DNA of 64,000 nucleotides, from assembly GCF_020536995.1 (NCBI RefSeq), contig NC_068358.1:45319085-45383084 (forward strand), read 5' to 3'. Positions within the stretch are counted from its first letter, which is position 1. Each line of letters opens with the position of its first letter. The translations under genes and the position numbers were made by a program. The notes below the pieces were generated by a model, which saw only the letters and a list, made by a program, of their open reading frames with translations, was not told where the DNA came from and ran no database searches. This DNA comes from Dreissena polymorpha. Taxonomy: Eukaryota > Mollusca > Bivalvia > Myida > Dreissenidae. This document shows positions 33,001 to 41,600 of this stretch, piece by piece.

Positions 33001-33447
33001 AATTTTATGAAAATTATTGGCTTTAACGAATACTCTGCAGTAACTACAGTCTTTACTGAAGTCATAATGAGGACGCTTATAAGGTCAAAGGTGATGTGAA
33101 ATGTTCTTTGGAATTGGTAATATTCTGGAAAAAAATGTATTGTTGTTTTAAAACCTATATCAATGGCAGCGGAATGTCAAAACAACAATGGTCTATTAAG
33201 ATAAAATTATTTAGTAAATAGTCAATATTGTAGATAAAAGCTTAAAAATGCTTAATCCTTAAATGCTTAACTTAAAGTTTACATTACGTTTGTTAGATAA
33301 ACATACCAAATGCTGTCTGTTATTAACCTGATTTATTCTTGTCAGAAAATTGAAGCAAGTTCCATGGAAGATTTCTTTGGTTTGTCTTCGGATGTCCAGA
33401 AGAACTCAGAGACAGGGTACATCTTGTTCTACCAGTCCAGGGAATGA
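21454..33447 (+). CDS. USP46: USP12/USP46-type deubiquitinase (whole visible gene)
   Basis: Eight exons with GT-AG borders and consistent phases give 349 codons plus stop. The order matches the USP12/USP46 family throughout: a lead-in EKEIG...NEHYFGLVN, Cys box [28 protein letters not shown], Cys pairs CLNC and CEVCC of the finger subdomain, [14 protein letters not shown], His box [15 protein letters not shown], and the C-terminus [10 protein letters not shown]. Vertebrate members have about 366-370 residues, so only about a dozen N-terminal residues (an MTVR..ICNM-like exon) are missing; that exon was not found. The family forms a cytosolic complex with WDR48/UAF1 and WDR20 that removes ubiquitin from targets including histones and receptors; this role is family knowledge. 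USP12 and USP46 cannot be separated, as invertebrates usually have one ancestor-like copy. Introns are full of MITEs. Confidence 0.95.
22434..22530 (+). repeat. tRNA-derived pseudogene or SINE head
   Basis: ATAGCTCAGTTGG is a good A box and GGTTCGAGCC a good B box, followed by a long T run that could end Pol III transcription. The acceptor and T stems do not pair well, so this is not a functional tRNA. It sits in the first visible USP intron. Confidence 0.65.
22771..22990 (+). CDS. USP46: USP exon b: Cys box
   Basis: TTTCAG acceptor and G|GTAAGT donor, leaving phase 1. Starts [20 protein letters not shown] with the catalytic Cys in GNTC, continues through [20 protein letters not shown] and ends FITRLRKEC. 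Confidence 0.97.
23268..23445. mobile_element. MITE family B, right end missing
   Basis: Left terminus AACCCATTTATGCCTAGCG, then CAGATGAAACGCC...GTCTCATCAGGGTCTGCGC (an internal palindrome). The full copy is at 36093-36320. Confidence 0.75.
23809..23889 (+). CDS. USP46: USP exon c: [12 protein letters not shown]
   Basis: TTTCAG acceptor and G|GTAGGA donor. Encodes [19 protein letters not shown], the conserved second USP block, then NRVAELLQ. Confidence 0.95.
24060..24091. repeat. (C)n(CA)n simple repeat
   Basis: A run of about 17 C followed by ACACACAC in a USP intron. Confidence 0.9.
24690..25540. repeat. About 180-bp tandem units, inverted relative to 7240-8110
   Basis: Begins AGCTCATCTATTTTTTG and TTGTCATCACCTTGGCGTCG, then repeats TTTTGCGTTTAGGTCCACTT and CTATCATGAGGGGACTGG about five times. 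Reverse complement of the 7240-8110 family. Lies in the intron between USP exons c and d. Confidence 0.75.
25541..26205. repeat. C-rich repeat units (family E, inverted)
   Basis: Three units of about 210-230 bp, each with long C runs, a T run, CACACCCTCACACTATAC and CCGTCCAACCATCGCACCCA, ending in GCGGTGCTCTTGTT. The single-unit counterpart on the other strand is at 1866-2160. Frames encoding Pro runs are composition artefacts. Confidence 0.75.
26758..27125. repeat. 37-bp minisatellite, about ten copies
   Basis: Unit starts TTGGTGTAAACAGCTAGATC and ends ACCAGGTGAAGCTTTAG. Copies are nearly identical, with isolated changes (AAGTGTAAAC, CACTAGG, GGCATAAAC), which implies recent expansion. Located in a USP intron. 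Confidence 0.95.
27516..27780. mobile_element. MITE family A, copy near exon d
   Basis: Palindromic element with CATATGAGC at the left, inner TTAGCCTGTGTGGACTGCAC and GCTAATCTGG, and GCTCATTTGG at the right. Ends about 50 bp before USP exon d. Confidence 0.75.
27832..27959 (+). CDS. USP46: USP exon d: linker and CLNC
   Basis: CCACAG acceptor, ACA|GTAAGT donor, phase 0. A Gly/Lys/Ser-rich linker (variable in the family) leads into [20 protein letters not shown], which holds the first finger Cys pair. Confidence 0.93.
28016..28162. mobile_element. MITE family A, internally deleted
   Basis: GAGCCTCGTTCTGGGTAAAC ... GTCGTCCCAGATTAGCC ... AGGCTCATAT: both ends present, the middle lost. Starts 56 bp after USP exon d. 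Confidence 0.8.
28686..28885. repeat. Palindromic repeat, TIR-like TTAACCCTTTGAGCGCTGG
   Basis: CAGTTTGGATCCAGATGAG and CTCATCAGGATCCAAACTG form an inverted pair around CCACAGAATGTGG. The architecture resembles MITE family B (AGATGAGACGCC / GTCTCATCAGG) with different ends. Confidence 0.6.
28932..29043. repeat. 37-bp tandem repeat, three copies
   Basis: Unit AGTGATGATATTTGGTAAAC plus CCTGTTTGGGGGTGGAC repeated three times with few changes. Confidence 0.9.
29100..29240. mobile_element. MITE family A, partial
   Basis: Starts CCTGGGAAAACAGGACTTAA and keeps CTGAGTAGCCTGC. Large internal loss and no clear right end. Confidence 0.55.
29460..29710. mobile_element. MITE family A, copy before exon e
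   Basis: GTTCTGAGAAAACTGGGC ... GTCATCCCAGATTAGCTTG ... CAAGTTTTCCCAGAGCGAGG. The right end stops about 22 bp before USP exon e. Confidence 0.85.
29733..29893 (+). CDS. USP46: USP exon e: [14 protein letters not shown] and CEVCC
   Basis: CATCAG acceptor and AG|GTCAGA donor (phase 2). Encodes [20 protein letters not shown], then CSKQEAQK after the second Cys pair. The acceptor lies about 22 bp downstream of a MITE end. Confidence 0.96.
30785..31160. mobile_element. MITE family A with internal 25-bp tandem expansion
   Basis: Ends GTTCTGGGTAAACAGGAC and CATAACAAGGCTCATTG. The middle (30851-31003) has six tandem copies of CACCAGGGACTATACTTTCC plus GGGCA, an expansion not seen in other copies. 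It stops 10 bp before USP exon f. Confidence 0.85.
31171..31303 (+). CDS. USP46: USP exon f: [17 protein letters not shown]
   Basis: TTTCAAG acceptor and ACA|GTGAGT donor, phase 0. Encodes [20 protein letters not shown] and ends [12 protein letters not shown]. The acceptor stands 10 bp from the end of a MITE copy. Confidence 0.96.
32089..32350. mobile_element. MITE family A, full copy
   Basis: TCTGGGAAAATGGGGCTTAA at the left, inverted TAGCCT/AGGCTA pairs inside, and TTTGCCAGAGCAAGGCTCAT at the right. Directly precedes the decayed exon copy at 32389. Confidence 0.85.
32389..32470 (+). pseudogene. Decayed partial copy of USP exon g
   Basis: The frame [20 protein letters not shown] followed by GSCLNH mirrors the first 26 residues of exon g ([26 protein letters not shown]). 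The base before it reads GTGCAT where the real exon has GTGTAG, so the acceptor AG is gone. The copy stops before the His box and runs straight into a family A MITE (CATGTGCATAAAG). It cannot give a working His box and is best read as a duplication relic. Confidence 0.9.
32465..32645. mobile_element. MITE family A, truncated both ends
   Basis: From CATGTGCATAAAGCAGCG through GTCCCAGATTAGTCTG to CGCACATGCATTTAGCCCC. Joins the exon g relic on the left and stops about 13 bp before exon g on the right. Confidence 0.75.
32659..32802 (+). CDS. USP46: USP exon g: His box
   Basis: TGTGTAG acceptor, GAT|GTAAGA donor, exactly 48 codons, phase 0. Encodes [20 protein letters not shown], then [14 protein letters not shown] with the catalytic His, and [10 protein letters not shown] with the catalytic Asp/Asn position. 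A decayed partial copy lies upstream at 32389-32470. Confidence 0.97.
33346..33447 (+). CDS. USP46: USP exon h: C-terminus
   Basis: TTGTCAG acceptor, 33 codons and TGA. Ends [14 protein letters not shown], the family's exact C-terminal pattern. Confidence 0.97.
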   Translation, partial: KIEASSMEDFFGLSSDVQKNSETGYILFYQSRE

Positions 33448-34005
33448 GGAGGCCTCTCAACATTGCTTGGCCCACCTGCCCTGAACATTCAACATGTTCA
33501 TGACATTTAATAGAATCAGGGGCCTGCCTCATTAATTATCTTATTATAACTTACCTCCTACAAAAATCCGATTGGCTTAGAGCGGTCACGTGCTCATGGT
33601 GTATTTTCCATACACCCCAAGTAATTTACATACACCCCGAGTAATTGAGTAGTCGGTTGAGATGTTATCGTTTTACAGTTTGTAACTGATGGTGTATGGT
33701 ATATACACCCTCGGTACTTTCATACCATACTCAAGCTTTGTTCTCGTATGGTATGACATTTCTGAGGGTGTATACCCCATACACCATCGGTTACTAACAG
33801 TGAAACTAATAATATATCTCTGACAAATTTATGTAACAATACAATTTTAGAGGAAGCATATTTTATAAGTACCAACATTTATGATAAGGCTTTTTGGTGT
33901 TGTCAAGTTCCATAATGTCTTTCACATGACTTTTAGTTTAGAAACATATTAATCATAAAATTGATTATATGGATGAAAAATTTCAGTCTTTACTTTAATT
34001 GTGTA
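33448..34005. other. USP 3' flank with nested inverted repeats
   Basis: Directly after the USP stop. Imperfect arms 33678-33712 and 33764-33798 (GATGGTGTATGG / CCATACACCATC and ACACCCTC / GAGGGTGT) enclose a second hairpin, CATACCATAC (33721) and GTATGGTATG (33746). Probably a foldback element in the 3' UTR or just past it. No poly(A) signal was assigned. Confidence 0.6.
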
Positions 34006-34009
34006 GTCA

Positions 34010-35850
34010 GATTTTCAGCTTACCTGAGCTGTGCTTATGGTGAGCTTTTGTGATCGCCTTTTGTCCGTCATGCGGCGTGCGGCATCAACATTTGCCTTGT
34101 GAACACTCCAGAGGCCACATTTATTGTCCGATCTTCATGAAACTAGGTCGAACATTTGTCCCATTGATACCTTGACTGAGTTCGAAACTGGGTCATGCTG
34201 GGTCAAAAACTAGGTCACTAGGTCAAAAAAAGAAAAACCTTGTGGACACTGTAGAAGTCACATTCGATGCCCAATCTTCATGTAACTGTGTCAAAATGTT
34301 TGTCGTAGTGACATGTTGGTTGAGTTGAAAAATGGTTCCGGTCCATTGAAAAATATGGCTGCCAGAAGGCGGGGCAGTATTCCTTATATGGCTATATAGA
34401 AACCTTGTGAACACTAGAAGTCACAATTTTAGCCCAATCATCATGAAACTTGGTCAAAACATTGGTTTCATTGATATCTCGAACGAGTTTGAAAATGGTC
34501 CAGATTGGTGAAAAAACATAGCCGCCAGGGGGCGGGGCAGTTTTCCTTATATGGCAATAGTAAAACCTTGTTAACACTCTAGAGGCCACATTTATTGTCC
34601 AATCTTCATGAAATTTGGTCAGAAGATTGGTCTGTATGATATCTTGGATGAGTTCGAAAATGGTTACGATTGCTTGAAAAACATGGCTGCCAAGGGGCAG
34701 GGCATTTTTCCTTATATGGCTATATATGGCTATAGTAAAATCTTGTTAACACTCTAGACGCCACACATATTGTCCAATCTTCATGAAATTTGGTCAGAAG
34801 ATAAGTCTGTATGATATCTTAGATGAGTTCGAAAATGGTTACTTTTGCTTGAAAAACATGGCTGCCAAGGGCGGAGCATTTTTCCTTATATGGCTATATA
34901 TGGCTATAGTAAAACCTTGTGAACACTCTTGAGGCTGCATTTATTGTCCAATCTTCATGAAATTTGGTCAGAAGATTGGTCTCAATGATATCTTGGATGA
35001 GTTCGAAAATGGTTACGTTTGCTTGAAAAACATGGCTTCCAATGGGCAGGGCATTTTTCCATATATGGCTATATATCGCTATAGTAGAATCTTTTTAATA
35101 CTCTAGAGGCCACATTTATTGTCTGATTTTTATGAAACTTGGTCAGGAGATTCATCCCAATAATATCTTGGACAAGTTAAAAAATGATGCCGGTTGGTTG
35201 AAAAACATGGCCGCCAGGCGGGGCATTTTTTCCTTGTATGGCTATAGTAAAACCTTGTTAACACTCTAGAGGCCACATTTATTTTCCGATCTTCATGAAA
35301 CTTGGTCAGAAGATTTGTCCATATGATATCTTGGATGAGTTTGAAAATGGTTTCGGTTGCTTAAAAAACATGGCCACCAGGGGGCTGGGCATTTTTCCTA
35401 ATATGGCTATATATCATGCTTTTGTAAAACCTTGTTAACACTCTAGAGGCCACATTTATTGTTCGATCATCATGAAACTTGGTCAGATTTGTCCCAATAA
35501 TATCTTGCATGAGTTCGAAAATTGTTCCGGTTGGTGGAAAAACATGGCCGCCAAGGGGTAGTGGCATTTTTCCTTATATAGCTTTAGTTAAACCTTGTTA
35601 ACACTCTAGAAGCTGTATTTAATGTATGATCATCATGAAACTTTGTCAGTATATTTGTTTAAACGATATCTTGGATGTGTATGAAAATGATTCTGGTTTG
35701 TTGAAAAACGTGGCTGCCAGGGTGTTAACTAGTCATGAAAGTTGGTAAGAACATTTTGTTCTAAAGACATCTTGGGCTGCACAGAACAGGTCAGTTCCTT
35801 TTAATCTCAGGTGAGCGACTTTGGGCCTTTGAGGCCCTCTTGTTCATAAG
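34010..35850. repeat. Tandem units of about 160-190 bp
   Basis: About ten diverged units sharing AAACCTTGTTAACACTCTAG, CACATTTATTGTCCAATCTT, CATGAAACTTGGTCAGAAGA and GAAAAACATGGCCGCCAGG. Left border CTTACCTGAGCTGTG, right border AGGTGAGCGACTTTGGGCC then GCCCTCTTGTT. Short minus-strand ORFs (for example near 34392-34589 and 35361-35567) repeat each other and are not genes. Confidence 0.85.
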
Positions 35851-36092
35851 ATAAAGGCCCTGAAATATAATATAATGGGTAGATAGGATTCAAAATATGC
35901 TACTTTCTTAACAGTAATTTTTTGAAACATCTTGCTTAATCAAGCAATTTATTAGTTCAACAGCTAATAAATCAGGACTGAAACATGGCATGTTTACTTG
36001 ACATTAATTGTTTTTGCAAATTGTATAGTATTTTTGAAGAAATTCCACATTTTTTTCTTGACTATTCTAAATGTACGAGTGTGGGTGTCAAT

Positions 36093-36320
36093 TAACCCAT
36101 TTATGCCTAGCATCTAGAAAAAAGGCCTTGGCAAACAGCGTAGACCCAGATGAGACGCCGCATGATGTGGTGTCTCATCAGGGTCTGCGCTGTTTGCTTA
36201 AAGGAATTTCTGTAAGAAATATTCTAAATATAGAAATAAGTATACTAGATATCCCTAATTTTGGAAATAAATTGATCCAATTTAGAAGGATGGGAGAGTC
36301 CACTAGGCATAAATGGGTTA
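36093..36320. mobile_element. MITE family B, complete
   Basis: TAACCCATTTATGCCTAGC and CTAGGCATAAATGGGTTA are inverted ends. Inside, CAGATGAGACGCCGCATGA and GTGTCTCATCAGGGTCTGC form a palindrome. No coding potential. Confidence 0.92.
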
Positions 36321-36969
36321 GAGGCTGGTCCAGCACCCTGCTGTTTTGCTCTAGATCTGTCCTTGGGATGACTACATCTAACATAGAGCTGGAATCAGTG
36401 AGAACTTCTGGCAGTTGTTAATGTGATATGTGATAGTTTTGTACAGGTAACTGTAAAAAAGTATTAGAAGTGTTATTAATGTATTGATGTGCTTTCGTTT
36501 GTTGATGCCGTTTTTCCATATTGTTGTATTTGTGTTATTATATCTCACGTATATTATAATGATAATTACCCTTTATTAATTGGACTATTATATTTAACAT
36601 TTATGTATAACATGGTGTGTACATTTTCATCAGACAAACTATAAATATTATTACAATGTAACTAACCAAGTTTGTTTGAAAAGTGTGAGTATAACATGGA
36701 CATGACAAACATAAATAATTGTATAATTCCTTGTATTTGAATGTCATATACCATACATGAAGAGAGAGAAAAAAAGACTTATGAGGCAATATTTTTTTTT
36801 GAAGAAAAAGGGACATTCGCAAGGTCGAAATATTAAACTGATAAAGATTTACTCTTTTTGTCGTCAGATATTAAGGAGGCATTTGCATATTTGGAATATG
36901 GACTAATACAAGCTTAATTCACTCTCAATCACTAAAAGGTCAAATGTCAAAGGTCACTTGTTGCAATGT

Positions 36970-38660
36970 GTTGTCTTTGCAGTAACAAATACTAAATTCT
37001 TGAGAAAGTGTTTTTTCGGCCAATATTTACATTTGGCTTTGTTGTCACATAAAAGATGATAACATGGAAAAACTATATGACACAAAGAGGTTTAAGATTT
37101 TTTCTCAACACACATGCACAAACAGAGCCAATCACTATTGCTAAAACACGGTTTTGCAGGAATAATTATTTTCGATGCTTCCATTTACTAAGTGATATAA
37201 ATTCGATGTTTCACGTGTGGTAAAGTGTGTAAATAACTAATGTACAATAGGCATGATGTTTCAAAATCATATTTGTCTTATTTAAAAAAAAACAACTGAT
37301 AATTGTGCCTGTCATGCACAATCTGGATTTGTTATTGCAAAGACCATTCACCGTTACTGAAAGGACAAAACATAAATAAATCGTAACTGCTTCATCAGTT
37401 TAATCAAAATTGAAACTATGAACTAGATACAAACATAGTATCGATAAATGTCTTAACTAAAACATTGAACAAATGTAACTAGAATGCTTTCGTTAAACAC
37501 TACACAATTCTAAAAAATATTTGCTGTTACTGTACGGAACAGTTTTGTTACTGTAAAGAGACTTGCTTATCATAAAAGTTATATTTGTCACTAGATTAAC
37601 TGTTTATTTGTATTTTTTTTATGTAATGCTGTTTATAATTATAAATTCAGTGTACAAGACTTTTTGTTTAGCAGATAATCTCAAAGGATTGAGTGTTATT
37701 ATTAACCTTACTTCAAATTTTTTGTTGTTGTTATTGCAAAGACCATTCACCGTTACTGAAAGGACAAAACATTAATAAATTGTAAATGTTTCATCAATTT
37801 AATCAAAATTTAAACTATTAACTAGATACAAACAAAGTATCGATAAATGTCTAACTAAAACATTGAACATTTGTTACTAGAATGCTTTCGTATAACAATT
37901 CAAAATTCTAACAATATTTTCCGTTACTGTAAGGAACAATGTTGTTACTGCAAAGAGAAATGCTGATCATTATAGTTAGAATTGTCACTAGATTAACTAT
38001 TTCAAAGTTAAATTTTTGCAATCTTACTTATAATTATATATTCAGTATACTAGACTTTTTGCTGAGTAAATAATCCCAAAGGGTTATGTGCTATTATCAA
38101 CGTTACTGCAAAACAAAATTCTGTTACTGCAAAGACTAAAAGTAAATACATACCAAGAAGTTTTATGACTGCATCTACTTTTTAAGGTGCAAATTTTCAG
38201 CCGAGATATATAGCATTCTAGAGCAAAACATTTATAATCAAACCACTTATATTCTTTTAACACAAAACTAATTTGTTTAACGAATTCTGTTAATTTAGAA
38301 AAAAAATGATAAAAAGCATAGTCATGATTGTTACTCATGAAAAACATAACTATGGCAATATCTTAATTACAACAATGCAATCTACATTTATATTGTAACA
38401 ATTTTAATCTTGATCAAATCTTTAAACAAGTGGTTTTACTCGTAAAATTCAAAATGATAATAAGTTTTTAATTAAAAAAATGTATAACATATTTGTAAGA
38501 TGATTTGAGAAGAAACACATCAAACTATTTATTTCACAATGTTACCCAAAATGATACAACCACACTTACAACAGTTAGTATCTTAATTATAACAAGTGTT
38601 TTACTCATCATAAGCAAAGTGATAGTAACTAAAGTACAACAGTTAATTACAACACTTTTC
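36970..38660. repeat. Left flank of the DDE-OTU unit: 399-bp repeat and GTTACTGCAAAG motifs
   Basis: GTTATTGCAAAGACCATTCA begins two direct copies at 37331 and 37730 (period 399 bp, strongly similar), with a third partial start near 38125. About ten copies of a GTTACTGCAAAG-like motif (also GTTACTGTAAAGAG, GTTACTGAAAGG) lie here, mainly in this orientation, with one reversed copy at about 36975. This is the 3' side of the big minus-strand ORF. TTTATT at 38528-38533 could be its poly(A) signal read in reverse. Confidence 0.8.
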
Positions 38661-38695
38661 ATTCACACCAACGTTCCATTTTCAAACTCACAAGT

Positions 38696-41600
38696 TCACA
38701 GTGTTTTATTCTGAGATTCATTCCATATGAATTCATCAACTTTGTATTGGTTTGTATTTCCTATCGGCTTTGGCTCAGGTATTACAGTAAGTATTTGATC
38801 ATAATCATACCAAGAAATGTCCTTAACTAATTTCGGCCAATAGAAACAGTTTGAATTCTTCTTTCCAACTTGGTGCATACAAGTGACTTCCACCACTTCT
38901 TCATCTACGTCGATTACTTTTCCAGGATATGGTCTTCCGTTAAAGTTAACGATCACATATTTATTCAAGATGTCTTTCATATCTGGAAATTCAGACTTTA
39001 CTTCATTGGCATTTTCATCAATCATTCTGCCACTAGTTTCATCAAATTCATCGACAGAATATTCATTTTCCATGTGTGTACCTGATTCTTTCTTATCAAT
39101 ATATATGTTATCTGTCTCTGATTTTTTACTGTCAACATATTCATTTTTCTCTTCCAATGAATGTCTATCTGCCAATGTTTCTTCTGGTTTACCTAAATCA
39201 ATGGGGTTGAGTTTATTTGATTCAGAACTTGCTTCTTCAAGTGAACCTTTATCCCTCTTCATTTTGTTCCATGTGTTCTCTTCAATTTCAAAACGGTTTG
39301 TTTTTCTAACTTGTCTTGGTTTAGGAATAGTTGTTACTACTTCGTCGTAATCATACCAAGAAATGTCTTTAATTGCTTTTGGCCAGTAAAAAGAGTTTTC
39401 GTTCTTTTTACCCGTTTGTTTCATACAAACAACTTCCACATCTGTATCAAGTATGTTAATAACTTTTCCAGGATATGGTTTGCCTTTAAAGTTGACAATT
39501 ACATATTTGCTTAATAAGTGTTTCATGTCTGGTTTTTCAAACTGAATTTCTTTTTCAGTTTTATCTACATTGTCATCAGGAAGCGATTCTGTATTCGAAA
39601 CATTATCTTTTGTATCCAGTTTTCCTTCCTTTATCAATTGGTTTGTCAGTTTATTAATATTGTTTGTTTCATTGATACTACAACGTTCAGTTTCAGCTTT
39701 CGTGTTAACAGTACTGTTACATTCATTATTTGTATTTTGCAATGTTTCATTCAATGCATCTGTGTCACATGTTTCAGCCTTTTCACTCTCTCCTGTTTTA
39801 TTTACTTTAGCTATGGTTTTCTTTGGTTTGTTACAATCATTCTTTGCATTTTGCAACGTTTCCTTCAATGTATCTGTGTCACATGTTTCAAGATTCTCAC
39901 TCTCTACTGTTCTATTTACATCAGCTGTGGTTTTCTCGGTTTCGTTACATTCATCTTTTGTGTTTGGCAATGTTGCCTTCAATAAATCTGTGTCACATAT
40001 TTCAGGCCTTTCACTCTCTTCTTTTCTATTTACTTCAGCGGTGGTTTTATCGGTTTTGATACAATCATTCTTTGCATTTTGCAATGTTTCCTTCACAATA
40101 TCTGTGTCACATGGTTTAGGCTTTTCACTCTCTACTTTTGTTTTTACTTCACCTGCGGTTTTCTCGGTTTTGTTACAATCATTCATTGCCTTTGGCAATG
40201 TTTCCTTCAATATATCTGTGTCACATGTTTCAGGCTTTTCACTCTTTTCTTTTCTATTTACATCAGCACTGGTTTTCTCGGTTTCGTTACATTCATTCTT
40301 TGAATTTGGCAATGTTTCATTCACTGTATTTGTATCTGTGTCACATGTATCGGGCTGTTCGCTCTCTACTGTTCTATTTACTTCAGCAGTGGTCTCGCAG
40401 TCTTTATCGGGAGTTGTAAATGGCACTAAAGGTACAAAATGATTAGGTATCCAGTGCTCAAGCAAAAGATCTTGTCTAGTGCTTGTCCACATTATATGAA
40501 CTGGCTCTGAACTTGTTTGCGTACGTGGCAATATTAATCTATTAAGATCATGTCTAACATTGACGTTTCCTTTCTGAGGATAAACTGATCTTATTGGAGT
40601 CTGAATTACACTTGCTAAAGCAAATATTTGCCAAATACCCATATATGCTTGGTCCTTAGTTACAGATAAAGTTTCTTTTCTGTAAATGTCACGAATAATT
40701 GTTGCATTCAGATTCATCCCCGGAATAAAATATTCCGAGTATTGAGCAAACTGGGAGCTCAAGGATCTAACTCTGTGATTACTTCCTAATCCCTGTTGCA
40801 AGTTTGTATCATTTAAGTAAAAGTTCTCGTTCTGAGTTAGTTCTTTTACAATTTGAGATCTAAGTTCATTACATCTTTCAGGTGTTCCATATGCAAATAC
40901 ACTCCCACAGGAGGGTAGGCAGTTTCCGTCCATTCTAACTTTGACAGGATATAGATCTTTAACTCCATGAGGTAGATTTATATCATTTGGTATATCTACG
41001 ACTGATTCGAAGTCAACTTCAAGTTTGTTGTCATATAAACATACATCTTGTGGAATACATGACTTCACTATTTCTTGAACATCTGAAACTTTTCTTTTTA
41101 AAGCTTGAAATGTTTTACATTTATCAATACCTGTTAATATACTCTCATCTGTTTTTGATTTTTTGCTATGTATGTCAGTTGAACCATTTTTTATCCATGA
41201 TTGAAAAGATTTCACAACCAACCGTTTTTTTTCAGGCACGATCTCTTTAGTGGAGTCACACATTTTTCGTTTTCTTGTATGACATGTTTCTTCTTTGTCT
41301 TTATCAAATACATGTTTACTTTCAGTTTTTTTTGTCTGATCAGTATTATTGTCTTTCTTAACTCTGTTAACGCTGTTCGTGTGTTTCTTGTCTTTTAGTT
41401 CTATAAGTACTGCTTTGTCAAATTTATGACCTTCATGTTCATGGTTCCGTTCACAAAAGCAACTCAATTTCCTGAAATAGATCTCTCCAGCATCATTTGG
41501 TTCACAAATAACCTGATGTATATTTAAAGTTCCTGGTATAGTCTTCAGGTTTACATCTTTCAAACACTTTGCCATGTCTTCAATACTTTGTTCAGTTATC

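Noticed and set aside
39518-40442. Plus-strand ORFs up to 290 codons opposite the large gene
   Set aside because: They mirror the in-frame tandem repeat on the minus strand and are low-complexity Ser/Phe/Val. They have no independent motif.
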